IMG/VR virus record: IMGVR_UViG_3300028388_000146
Location: 1-21,272 of that record
Reading direction: 5' to 3' (one strand)
Origin: a virus
DNA length: 21,272 nucleotides
Below are positions 1 to 7,495 of this stretch, piece by piece (positions within the stretch are counted from its first letter, which is position 1; every line of letters starts with the position of its first letter). A program made the position numbers and the translations under genes. The notes beneath the pieces are model-generated. The model had not been told where the DNA came from and made no database searches. It was given only the letters and a program-made list of their open reading frames with translations.

Positions 1-1517
1 GGCACGTAGCTGTTGCCTTGGAAGCGCATCATCTGCTCCTCGTCTACGTTCTGCGTCATGCACTGCAGCATCAGCTTGAACATCTGGCGCATTCCGCCCT
101 CTGCAAGGTTGCGCGCCATTACCTCTATCTGAGCCGCCTGAGCCTGTACAGTGGCGTTTACGGCCGTAGCGGTAGTTGACTGCAGGGCGTCAGGAGAAAG
201 CCCTGTAGAGGCCTTTGTAACGCCTGTCTTGTCCTCTACCTGCTGGTCGAAATACTGCAGAGCACCAAGGGTTTGGCCGGCCACAAACGGAACCGCCTGC
301 GGCTGTATGGCGCCTGCCTGCTTAACACGAATAACGCCACCAATCTCATTGTTTAGCAGGTCATCGATGTTGACCGCGCCGTCTACAATCTCAATACGTG
401 GGTTGTTGGTCAGTGCAACGTTATCCAGAACACCGCGAAGCATTGCTGTGGCGGCGTCTTGGTCGTTGATGATTAGGTCTGCAACAGACCGGCCGTAAAA
501 CGTATGCGGCTCAGGGTCTACCTCAAACACCGCAAACGGCAGGTGAGAGCAGGGCTCGTAGTCTAGAAGCTTGTACTTGTTGCCACCCAGAACAACCTTG
601 TGCATCTGAGCAACGCCAGTACCCTCGACGTCGATCTTCATGTACGCCTCGGTGATAGCAACTAGCCGCATTGAAGGGTCTTGCACGTCCTCTTCTGAGT
701 AGTCTGACTCATAACCGCGCCGCTCGTACTCCTCGACCTCTGAGAAGGTGTCAGAGTGCTGCAGGCCGCTTAGATCATGTACTTCCTCATAATCATAACC
801 CATAGCCACCAAGTCACTGACACGCATCTCGGTACGATGAGCAACACAGTAATAGTCATCGATAGAACGCGAGTTGCGATCAATGAAAAACTCTTCCGGG
901 GGGACGCTTTCAATGCACATCTTGCCGCGTTCAATTGTGCGAGAAATCTTAAGATCATGGACAGGGCTTTCAACCTCCATCCCAAACTCGTCGATCTCGA
1001 TAGTGCTACGGGCAGTGTGCTTGATGACTTCAACGGCGTCCTCGTTAACAAGAAGGGTGAACTCCATGTCGTTGAGGTCTTGGAAGTCATAAACCTCCTG
1101 CTCCTGATATGTGTCCCAATAGACTTTAACAACCCCGCACTTTTTGACCAAAGCATCGTGAAACGCATCATTAAGCACCCTGTACCCGTTAAGCTCGCTA
1201 AACTGGTAGTGCATGTACTTTGTAGCTTGCTCAGCAGCCTGAACGTCCTCTGTTCCACGTGGAACGTACTCAACAGGCTTGTCAGTAGATAGAAACACAC
1301 GCATCAAAGACGGCTTAATAGCGCGAATGGTGTCCCTTACCTTTGTGGCTACTACTTTTGATCGGCCATCTTCCTCGCCAATATCGACCTCGCCATCGAA
1401 GTATCTCTGGGCCTTGATGCGATCTTCGGCAATCTCAGACTCGCAGAAATCCACAGCGTCCTGCACAGCCTCGCGCGCGATGCCTTCGATCTCTAAGTCG
1501 GTCATTGGTTTCAACAT
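1..1517 (-). CDS. Portal protein, P22-like (3' end beyond window)
   Basis: The reading frame is open from an ATG at 1517 to base 1, giving 505 residues without a stop; the C-terminus is outside the window. The portal is the dodecameric ring at one capsid vertex through which DNA is packaged and ejected. The translation reads like the P22-type portal family: an acidic, helical N-terminus (MLKPMTDLEIEGI), then KVRDTIRAIKPSLMRVF around residues 59-75, the family-typical PPEEFFIDRN at about 206-215, and a helical stem and crown region rich in Gln and Ala (STTATAVNATVQAQAAQIEV) towards the window edge. The start lies one base after the upstream stop (TAATATG), implying coupling to the 707-residue gene. 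A second in-frame ATG at 1505 is possible. Overlapping open frames on both strands at about 770-1300 are shadows of this gene. Family assignment is strong; it rests on motif recognition. Confidence 0.9.
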   Translation of the reverse strand, partial: MLKPMTDLEIEGIAREAVQDAVDFCESEIAEDRIKAQRYFDGEVDIGEEDGRSKVVATKVRDTIRAIKPSLMRVFLSTDKPVEYVPRGTEDVQAAEQATKYMHYQFSELNGYRVLNDAFHDALVKKCGVVKVYWDTYQEQEVYDFQDLNDMEFTLLVNEDAVEVIKHTARSTIEIDEFGMEVESPVHDLKISRTIERGKMCIESVPPEEFFIDRNSRSIDDYYCVAHRTEMRVSDLVAMGYDYEEVHDLSGLQHSDTFSEVEEYERRGYESDYSEEDVQDPSMRLVAITEAYMKIDVEGTGVAQMHKVVLGGNKYKLLDYEPCSHLPFAVFEVDPEPHTFYGRSVADLIINDQDAATAMLRGVLDNVALTNNPRIEIVDGAVNIDDLLNNEIGGVIRVKQAGAIQPQAVPFVAGQTLGALQYFDQQVEDKTGVTKASTGLSPDALQSTTATAVNATVQAQAAQIEVMARNLAEGGMRQMFKLMLQCMTQNVDEEQMMRFQGNSYV

Positions 1518-1518
1518 A

Positions 1519-3642
1519 TTAAAGCCCCATGCCTGCGCGTACCTGCTCGCTCATCTCTACGCCCGCCGGCACCAGTGATCGCTGCAGAATTTGATTTACG
1601 TAATTCGCCTTGGCCTCTGTAATCCGGCCCTTTTGTATTGCTTCTGAAACGTATGACAAGGCAATTTCTGCCTCTCGGCCTCGCTTGGTTGTCAAGGCCT
1701 CGGCCACCTCTTTCAGTATGTCGTTTCGTCGCGCAACCATAGACTCGTCGGTCATTCCTGTAAGCGCTTGAATTACCTTTTGCCCTGCCTGTAATGGCTC
1801 GCCTCGGAGAGCGCTGCCGACCATACCTAGCCCGCTGATCTCTTCAATGTCTTTCATGATCTGCTGGCGTATGGCTGTCGCGCTGTTCGGCGCTACATTG
1901 GCCTGTAACTCTAGCGCTGCACGGATCTCATTAAGCTTGGTATTTAGCTGTCCGTATCTCTGAGGCGTTAGGATCATCTGCAGCTTCTGCCGGTTGGCCC
2001 CACTAGATAACTGGCGCAACAACTTGCGCGCCTCTTCAATTGCACCCTGATCGCCTGCAGATATAGAGGTTTTGACGTTTGCCATAATCTCATCGATCTG
2101 GTTTCTCACTCCCAACCGAAGAGCGTCCATCTCGGTCTTAGAGGCGCCTCTGACGGCCTCTGTTAGCTCGTCACGAGTAACCCGGTCATTGAGTAAAACA
2201 TTGCCTAGCTCGCCAGCCTGACGCTCTCGTATGGCATTGCCGCCCATAGAGACAGCCCGGTCATAAGACGGAACAGCGCGCCCCAAGGCGTCACGTAACT
2301 TGCCTGCTACGATGTTTAAGTCTGCGCCTTTGCCAGTAGGTCGGCCAAACTTGTCTGTGTACTGGTCAGAGTATGCAATTCTCTGCATGGCGCGCTTTAG
2401 AAAATCGAGCTGAATAACGTTCGGCATCTCTTCGTAATCGATGCTGCCGTCGTCGTTAATCGTCGCCCTAATTTGCTGATTCTGTATGCCCTGTAGCTGC
2501 ATGACGTCGTTGGCTTCTTTAAAAGCCGCCCGTAGCTCGTCTGCCGGCACTCGCTTGATCAACTCTTCGATCTCTAGACCTGCTGCGCTGGTGTAGTTGA
2601 TAGGTGATGCGTAAGCCTCTGCATATGAAAGGCGAGTCATTGGCGCGTATCGTGCTGCCGCTTGCTCTGCTGCAGTCCTCGCTCCTACAGGCTCGGCACC
2701 CAAGGCACGAGTCATAGCGCCACTGAGCTGCTCAGACTGCTCTGCAGCGCGTTCTGTTACAGCGCCCCGACCGACAGTAGCTGCCTCGCCACCTGATGCG
2801 ATTACAGCATCGAGTAACTTAGCCGTAGCAATGTCTGCGTCAGCGATCATACCCTGATCGCCAGCACGTCGAATATTTTGTAGCGCATCCTCAAGTGAGC
2901 TGCCTTCGCGCGACAGCGTTTGGCCTATAACCATCGCTGCTTCTTTAGAAATTCCTAGCTCACTTGCGACTTTCCGAGCCGCTGCGTCTAGCCCTGCAGT
3001 GCCGGTACGTCCTTTTGTAATCAAGCTGATAAGGGCGGCCATGCCGCCGCCCAAGCCAGCACCGATAACGCCAGTAGGTATAGCTTCTCGGCCTCTTTCG
3101 AAGACATCGCCTTCTGCCGCGCCAAACCCGCTTACAGCAGCCTCAGAGCCACCAAAAAGCGCTCCTCGACCTAAAGCGCCGGTCACTGTTGAAGGCACCG
3201 TACCGGGCGCTAGAAGACCTGTTACTGCCGCCGATCCCATGCGGCCTGCAGCGCTGAGAACGGGGTACTCCTCCTCTGTGGCTCTTTGTAAGCGCTCTAC
3301 GCGCTCTCTACCCATAGGGCTAACGGTTCCTATGGCTTCTGGTAAAAACTCGCCAACGTAAGGGATGCCTTGGCTTATTTTGGCTGCAGCAGCAGAGAAT
3401 GGCTGCGTGCTAACCATCTCCTGCCTAATTTCGGATTCAGCTAATTGCCGCGCTGTCTGCCCTTGCTCTGCTTGCGCAACAATCTCTGCGATTTTTGTAG
3501 GATCAGAGGTGCTATAACCGGGTGAGACAAAAAACTGTTTACCCTCACGCTCTACTAGACGACCACCGGCTAACTCTACAGAATCGGCCGCTGCTGGCTG
3601 TTTCTTTTTTCTTTCCTCGATGATCTCTAGCACGCTAGGCAT
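1519..3642 (-). CDS. Putative internal virion / DNA ejection protein (707 aa)
   Basis: A 707-residue protein starting at ATG 3642 in a TAATG overlap with the upstream gene. The N-terminus is basic and charged (EIIEERKKKQ). Residues about 130-210 are Gly/Ala-rich and hydrophobic with glycine-zipper character (GVIGAGLGGGMAALISLITK near 191-210), which could insert into a membrane. The remainder is long, polar, mostly helical sequence. This architecture, and the position just before the portal gene and after other Gln/Ala-rich proteins, fits the ejection proteins of podoviruses (P22 gp7/gp16/gp20 or T7 gp14-16 analogues), which leave the capsid first and form a channel across the envelope. I see no lysozyme or transglycosylase motif. 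The role is inferred from composition and context, since no single diagnostic motif is present. Confidence 0.6.
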   Translation of the reverse strand: MPSVLEIIEERKKKQPAAADSVELAGGRLVEREGKQFFVSPGYSTSDPTKIAEIVAQAEQGQTARQLAESEIRQEMVSTQPFSAAAAKISQGIPYVGEFLPEAIGTVSPMGRERVERLQRATEEEYPVLSAAGRMGSAAVTGLLAPGTVPSTVTGALGRGALFGGSEAAVSGFGAAEGDVFERGREAIPTGVIGAGLGGGMAALISLITKGRTGTAGLDAAARKVASELGISKEAAMVIGQTLSREGSSLEDALQNIRRAGDQGMIADADIATAKLLDAVIASGGEAATVGRGAVTERAAEQSEQLSGAMTRALGAEPVGARTAAEQAAARYAPMTRLSYAEAYASPINYTSAAGLEIEELIKRVPADELRAAFKEANDVMQLQGIQNQQIRATINDDGSIDYEEMPNVIQLDFLKRAMQRIAYSDQYTDKFGRPTGKGADLNIVAGKLRDALGRAVPSYDRAVSMGGNAIRERQAGELGNVLLNDRVTRDELTEAVRGASKTEMDALRLGVRNQIDEIMANVKTSISAGDQGAIEEARKLLRQLSSGANRQKLQMILTPQRYGQLNTKLNEIRAALELQANVAPNSATAIRQQIMKDIEEISGLGMVGSALRGEPLQAGQKVIQALTGMTDESMVARRNDILKEVAEALTTKRGREAEIALSYVSEAIQKGRITEAKANYVNQILQRSLVPAGVEMSEQVRAGMGL

Positions 3643-4928
3643 TACTGGGCACCTCTCATAGCAGCCGCGCCTCGTGGGTCATGCTCTGCATACCAGTCCA
3701 ATAGGATTTCTGAGTCAGACTTTCCTGCAGCCCTATTAGCAGAAACAAACTCTTCTAATGTGACAGGGTCGTCGCCCTTGTAGATTACAGAGCCTACCGT
3801 CTGGCGCATGATGTTTACATTGCGCATGACATTAACGTCATTGGCGTCAAAGCGCCTGTTTGTGCTTGCGTATGAACCAATCAGCGCATCTCTGAGGTTG
3901 CGAGAATTCATATAGCTGATAATCGCATCGTTAGCTGACTTTTGTTGACCTAAGCCCGGCAAGAACGTCTGAGTAAAGCGTGCGTCAAAATCAGTCTGTG
4001 GACCTTTGTTTTGTCTTAGCTCTGCAGCTACTAGCTGACTAGCAATGGCATCTACAGCCTGTAAGCGACCAAGCTCCTCGGTATCTATTTGGACGCCTAA
4101 CCTGTCAGCCAATCCAAGTAGATTCTTTTTGGTTTCTGCAAACTTGCCCGTCTCAACGCCCGACAAGGCGCGACCAAGCTGGCCTATGGCGTTCAACTGA
4201 GCGCGCGCATTCGCTCCGGTATCGGTAATTTCCTTGAAAGCCACTGGAAGCTGCTTCATAGCAGCCTCACCCGCTACATCAGGCGCAGGGATATTCACCG
4301 TAGTGCCTGATTCTTTCATTTGTAGAAACTGCTGATAAGTAAGCTCTGGATTTTGCGACCGTGCAAACATGTACTCTTGCAGGATAGAAGGCGCCGCTTT
4401 TGGCTGACGGAACATGGCCTTCAGAGCCTCATTCCCTACGCCGGGCACTTTCTCAATAAGTGACGCGATCTCTGGCTGGCCTTGCTGCCTGAAGTAGTTT
4501 GCAGTGAGATTTGCTTGTTGTGCCGCTTGACGGCTTGCCTGTATATCACCTGCACGCTGTAGCTGGTTTTGAATGAACGCCTGATTAGGGTTCAGTGTCA
4601 TAGACTGTAACCCGGCCGCTAAACGTGCGCGTACCGCTGGGTCTTGCAGGTAGTCCATAGCGCGACGGCCTAGCTTTGATAAGCCGCTAACAAATGGATT
4701 AGGTGGACGACTACCGGGCGCAGGGCCAACGGCCTGTAAAGGCTGCATCGCGGCCTCTCTTTCTGCAGAGAATCTTTGCTGGTCGGCTAAGCGCTTGTCC
4801 ACGCCTTGCTGTGCCAGTGCTGCCTGCATTGCCATGTTTTGCTCTGCGCCGGGTGTGGCTGACATCAGGCCGCTCTGAGCCTGCTGGTTACGCATCTGCT
4901 CTAGTAAATACATTTCTTCCGGTGTCAT
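3642..4928 (-). CDS. Putative internal virion / ejection protein (428 aa)
   Basis: A 428-residue protein starting at ATG 4928, overlapping the previous stop by ATGA. Residues 1-65 are Met/Gln-rich and helical. A Pro/Gly linker follows at about 68-80. Residues about 90-200 include a short 'DP.VRARLAAGLQSM' block and more Gln-rich helix. Residues about 225-330 hold a pattern I recognise from many phage internal proteins: LLGLADRLGVQIDTEELGRL (270-289), then ASQLVAAELRQNKGPQTDFD and FLPGLGQ. This C-terminal block recurs in phage proteins usually left as hypothetical and found next to ejection genes. Function is inferred from that resemblance and from its place between other probable ejection proteins and the portal. 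No enzymatic motif is seen. Confidence 0.55.
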   Translation of the reverse strand: MTPEEMYLLEQMRNQQAQSGLMSATPGAEQNMAMQAALAQQGVDKRLADQQRFSAEREAAMQPLQAVGPAPGSRPPNPFVSGLSKLGRRAMDYLQDPAVRARLAAGLQSMTLNPNQAFIQNQLQRAGDIQASRQAAQQANLTANYFRQQGQPEIASLIEKVPGVGNEALKAMFRQPKAAPSILQEYMFARSQNPELTYQQFLQMKESGTTVNIPAPDVAGEAAMKQLPVAFKEITDTGANARAQLNAIGQLGRALSGVETGKFAETKKNLLGLADRLGVQIDTEELGRLQAVDAIASQLVAAELRQNKGPQTDFDARFTQTFLPGLGQQKSANDAIISYMNSRNLRDALIGSYASTNRRFDANDVNVMRNVNIMRQTVGSVIYKGDDPVTLEEFVSANRAAGKSDSEILLDWYAEHDPRGAAAMRGAQ

Positions 4929-5206
4929 GCGCCCATCCCCATAAGCTTCATCATTTGCATGATCTTTGCCATCTTGTCCTCTTGGCTTGCGCTAGAGCCG
5001 CCCATGATTCCTGCTCCAGCTTGCATCTGCGGGACAGGAAGCTGCTGTAGGAGACCGCCACCCATCTGCACCGGCATAACCTGAGCGTTCATTTGCTGAC
5101 CAGACAAGCCTTTGGCTGCGTTGCCTAAGCGATCCTTGTCTGCAATGTGCTTAAGTAGCTCATCAAGCAGGCCGGTATCTTTTTTTTGCTGATCAGTTGC
5201 GACCAT
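4925..5206 (-). CDS. Small Met/Gln-rich structural protein (93 aa)
   Basis: A 93-residue protein of unknown function. The N-terminus is charged and helical (residues about 1-33), the middle is Gln/Met/Gly-rich with low complexity, and the C-terminus is a Met-rich amphipathic helix (KMAKIMQMMKLMGMGA). It starts at ATG 5206 just after the TGA of the previous gene; the GGAGG of that gene's last codons is its ribosome binding site. Its stop overlaps the next start as ATGA. Composition matches the neighbouring 165-, 253- and 428-residue proteins, so it is probably part of the same virion-internal assembly, but this is inference from context only. Confidence 0.5.
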   Translation of the reverse strand: MVATDQQKKDTGLLDELLKHIADKDRLGNAAKGLSGQQMNAQVMPVQMGGGLLQQLPVPQMQAGAGIMGGSSASQEDKMAKIMQMMKLMGMGA

Positions 5207-5207
5207 C

Positions 5208-5969
5208 TCAGCCTCCGAATGCTAGTGAGAGGTAATCGAACAAGCCCGGAGTTCTTGATGTGGTCTGTGTCTGCGGGACAGGCGCCGCACCAAGCGCAGA
5301 AGCCAAGAACCCAAGAGACCTTTCCGGGAATGACGAGTAGCCTTCAAACTGGCCGCGTGCCTGATCAAATATCTGCTGGTTAAGCAGTTGCTGCAGGTTA
5401 CCTTGCTGCATGAGGTCTTGCTGTAGGTTTCTACCCATACCAAACGCCTGCTGAGACAGGTTTCCTAGCTGACCTGCTGCCGCGAGTCTCTGGCCTGCGC
5501 CGGTTAGTCCCGCGCTCTGGTTGGCTAGGTCTGCACGCAAAGTATTGGCAATGTCCTGACCAGCCATCTGCTGTGCATTCTGGAAGCCACCCAGTCGAAG
5601 ATTAGCCGCCGTGCGTGCCGCCTGCTGCATAGCTGCTTCGTTAGCCTGCGACTCTAGAATCGCTGATCGAGAGCCACCAAACGCACCCGCGCGTTGAGCT
5701 TGAGAAGCCAACTGATTGGCTTGCATCTGACGCGCCTGCTCGATATCCCCCAGAGACTGCTGAACCACAGTTTGCTCAAACGGGTTGAAGTAGGGTGTTA
5801 AATTAGTCTGTCCGATCTGCCCTGCTTGTACTTGTGCAGGCTGGTAGCCCATGCCTGCCGCTGTGCCCATCATGGCGCCGGTTTGACCCATTTGAGCCTG
5901 CTGGAATACGTTGGGCTGTCCTGCGGCCTGTCCTGCGGGCTGCGCCCCGCCTTGTGCTGATCCCGCCAT
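5208..5969 (-). CDS. Putative DNA transfer / internal virion protein (253 aa)
   Basis: A Gln/Ala/Gly-rich protein of 253 residues. The first 55 residues are low complexity. A phage-typical block follows: YFNPFEQTVVQQSLGDIEQA at about residues 60-79, then a Gln-rich helix leading to QRAGAFGGSRSAILES at 92-107. This 'NP(Y/F)xxxVV...DI...AGAFGGSR' signature is common in phage proteins next to ejection genes and sometimes labelled DNA transfer or tail protein. The rest is a long Gln/Leu/Ala helix ending in an aromatic C-terminus (LFDYLSLAFGG). It starts at a TAATG junction with the 165-residue gene. The two neighbouring Gly/Gln-rich proteins may be partners. Family resemblance is clear to me; the exact role is inferred. 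Confidence 0.6.
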   Translation of the reverse strand: MAGSAQGGAQPAGQAAGQPNVFQQAQMGQTGAMMGTAAGMGYQPAQVQAGQIGQTNLTPYFNPFEQTVVQQSLGDIEQARQMQANQLASQAQRAGAFGGSRSAILESQANEAAMQQAARTAANLRLGGFQNAQQMAGQDIANTLRADLANQSAGLTGAGQRLAAAGQLGNLSQQAFGMGRNLQQDLMQQGNLQQLLNQQIFDQARGQFEGYSSFPERSLGFLASALGAAPVPQTQTTSRTPGLFDYLSLAFGG

Positions 5970-6466
5970 TATCGTGACCCCCCGCCTAAGTTTGGAGGTA
6001 GCATGCCGCCCATACCAAACGGCCCGTAACCGCCGAATGGCCCGTAACCACCGCCCGGACCCATTTGATTAAGCAAGCCACCTGCCCCGCCGGCCTGTGG
6101 GCCAGTGAACAATCGATTAAATGATGCCGCCTGTGCCGGCTGATTGGCAGCCAACTCAGATAGCGCCTGCTCGAACATCTGCCCGGTGCCATAACCCTGA
6201 ACGCCACCAAAGTCCTGCGCCTCTGGCATGCCAGCGGTAACGTCCATCTGCGGAGCTAAGCCAAAGGCCGCAGCAGCGTCTGCAGTAGACTGCATGGCTT
6301 GTGTCTGCATAGGGGTGAACGCCGCCACAGAAGGCCCGTAGTAGGGCATGTAACCGACCTGTGCAAGCTGTTCAGCGCGTTGCAAATTGCGAGAAGCCGG
6401 GCCTTGTATCCAGCTTGGAATCTCGACTTCCGTTTTTTGACTACCGCCTTTTCCACCACCTGACAT
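5969..6466 (-). CDS. Gly-rich phage structural protein (165 aa)
   Basis: A 165-residue protein. After a short Gly/Lys start, residues about 13-70 carry a recognisable phage block: EIPSWIQGPASRNLQRAEQL, then VGYMPYYGPSVAAFTPMQTQ and AMQSTADAAAAFGLAP. This block occurs in phage proteins that precede the 'AGAFGGSR' protein, as here. The C-terminal third (about 123-165) is almost entirely Gly, Pro, Phe, Tyr and Met with a repeated GGYGPFG element, so it is likely disordered. The gene follows the GNAT-like gene by one base and overlaps the next as TAATG. It may be a virion-internal protein or a chaperone for ejection proteins; the sequence does not show which. Confidence 0.55.
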   Translation of the reverse strand: MSGGGKGGSQKTEVEIPSWIQGPASRNLQRAEQLAQVGYMPYYGPSVAAFTPMQTQAMQSTADAAAAFGLAPQMDVTAGMPEAQDFGGVQGYGTGQMFEQALSELAANQPAQAASFNRLFTGPQAGGAGGLLNQMGPGGGYGPFGGYGPFGMGGMLPPNLGGGSR

Positions 6467-6467
6467 A

Positions 6468-6836
6468 TCAGATATCCTTTCCTAGAACTGTAAAGGTCTC
6501 TTCGTAACCCTTATCTTTTAAAACTCTTTTCCAGCCTCTGCGGCCGGCGATGCTCATTCCTGTGCATCCATTCATCTTTGCAAACTCGACAGCAGAGTCA
6601 TCCATGTCGATGATTTGCTCCATCTCGCCACCTGCAAGAAAAATGTGTAGCACCTTCTTGCGGGGGTAGTTGACGATCTCCGTTACTGCGCAACCTTTTG
6701 GCGCCGGCCAGAACTGCATCTCGCCTTTTATGATGGCCTGCACAACGTCGTCTAATGTGTGCGTGCCACCTGATAGCTCTAAAGCCGCCTCTAACCAAGG
6801 CTTACAACGGATTAATTCATCTACCACGTTTGCCAA
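6468..6836 (-). CDS. GNAT-fold-like phage protein (122 aa), TTG start
   Basis: A 122-residue protein in a compact family often found in podovirus structural clusters. It has a Trp/Pro strand (QFWPAPKGCAVTEIVNYP, about 41-58), a strand ending in a Gly-Gly turn (LHIFLAGGEM, 63-72), a helix (FAKMNGC, 85-91), and a terminal GRRGWKRVLKDKGYEET (98-114). The Cys/Gly strand followed by G-R-x-G-W and a final 'GYEE' is the layout of the N-acetyltransferase fold, as noted for some phage internal virion proteins. I see no clear acetyl-CoA loop (Q/RxxGxG/A), so catalysis is doubtful. The start is TTG at 6836, preceded by AGGTG at suitable distance; no ATG occurs before residue 40, so TTG is the only start that keeps the family N-terminus. 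Confidence 0.6.
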   Translation of the reverse strand: MANVVDELIRCKPWLEAALELSGGTHTLDDVVQAIIKGEMQFWPAPKGCAVTEIVNYPRKKVLHIFLAGGEMEQIIDMDDSAVEFAKMNGCTGMSIAGRRGWKRVLKDKGYEETFTVLGKDI

Positions 6837-6844
6837 TTATATCA
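6833..6844 (-). promoter_or_regulatory. TGATATAATTGG junction motif, possible extended -10 (copy 2)
   Basis: The second copy of the 12-base motif. Its TGA is the stop of the 217-codon gene and its TTG is the start of the GNAT-like gene. A promoter initiating here would make a transcript beginning inside the GNAT-like gene, so the motif would serve the ejection genes downstream. Confidence 0.25.
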
Positions 6845-7495
6845 CCTAAACACACGTATTATCGTAAGAGTAGTAGCAGGGCATGCAGGCTCGTCTGATA
6901 TGCCATTAGCTGCAAAAGCTTTCAGTGAACCACTGGTGCTGTCACACGCCGTAGCGACCTCTAAGTAGTCACCCGCAGAGGCCTGAATAATTGCAGCGCG
7001 ACTTACAACCGTAGTCTCTGCGTTACCATGCAGCGCGGCCCTCATAGTGCTGCCCGCTAAATTTGTGCCGTTTAGTTTCGGCCAGAATGCGAACTCTACT
7101 GTCGAAGCAGACGAGGAAAATATCTGCGCAGAGAAGCTAACAAGATAGTGCCCCGGCTCGTCGAATGCGATCTGAGAGCCTGTTTGCGTAAATCCGTGGT
7201 TTGCAGCGTCCCCAGTGTAAGTAATCTGATACGTTGTATTAGCGGCCGCATAAGTGAAGTCGGAGGCAACACCAAAATCACCATGCCCATCTGCGAGCAC
7301 CACCTGCTTGAAAACGCCGCCCTCACTAACAACAGGATATTTGTTTTCGTTGTCCCACAGCAGGATGCCGTCATCGCTTGCGCTGTCACCAGTTAGCTTC
7401 CATGCAAGACGTGAGCGTATACGGTTGAGGTGCTCTACAAGCCGCTCGCCCCAGTTCTTCCATTCTGGGCCTAGTGGTGGAGGCGCTAAGCTCAT
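6842..7495 (-). CDS. C1q/TNF-like jelly-roll structural protein (217 aa)
   Basis: A 217-residue protein. Residues 1-35 (PPPLGPEWKNWGERLVEHLN) form a short anchor-like helix. Residues 36-75 are a linker. Residues about 85-217 alternate beta strands in the pattern of C1q/TNF-like trimeric jelly rolls: TYQITYTGD, then QIAFDEPGHYLVSFSAQI, then EFAFWPKLNGT, then RAAIIQASAGDYLEVAT, and a closing strand TTLTIIRVF. The 'F..pG.Y.v.f...' and 'l.aGD.l.v' strands are the usual hallmarks. Such domains decorate virion surfaces and can bind glycans or proteins. It lies directly after the propeller gene with a 4-base overlap, so it may be a head-tail or tail-tip decoration. The fold call is from pattern reading. 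Confidence 0.6.
   Translation of the reverse strand: MSLAPPPLGPEWKNWGERLVEHLNRIRSRLAWKLTGDSASDDGILLWDNENKYPVVSEGGVFKQVVLADGHGDFGVASDFTYAAANTTYQITYTGDAANHGFTQTGSQIAFDEPGHYLVSFSAQIFSSSASTVEFAFWPKLNGTNLAGSTMRAALHGNAETTVVSRAAIIQASAGDYLEVATACDSTSGSLKAFAANGISDEPACPATTLTIIRVFR

Noticed and set aside
151-1300. Open frames on both strands at 151-498, 770-1300, 777-1292 and 874-1092
   Set aside because: They lie within the portal gene, whose own frame is open throughout and gives a clear portal protein; the alternatives have no family resemblance.
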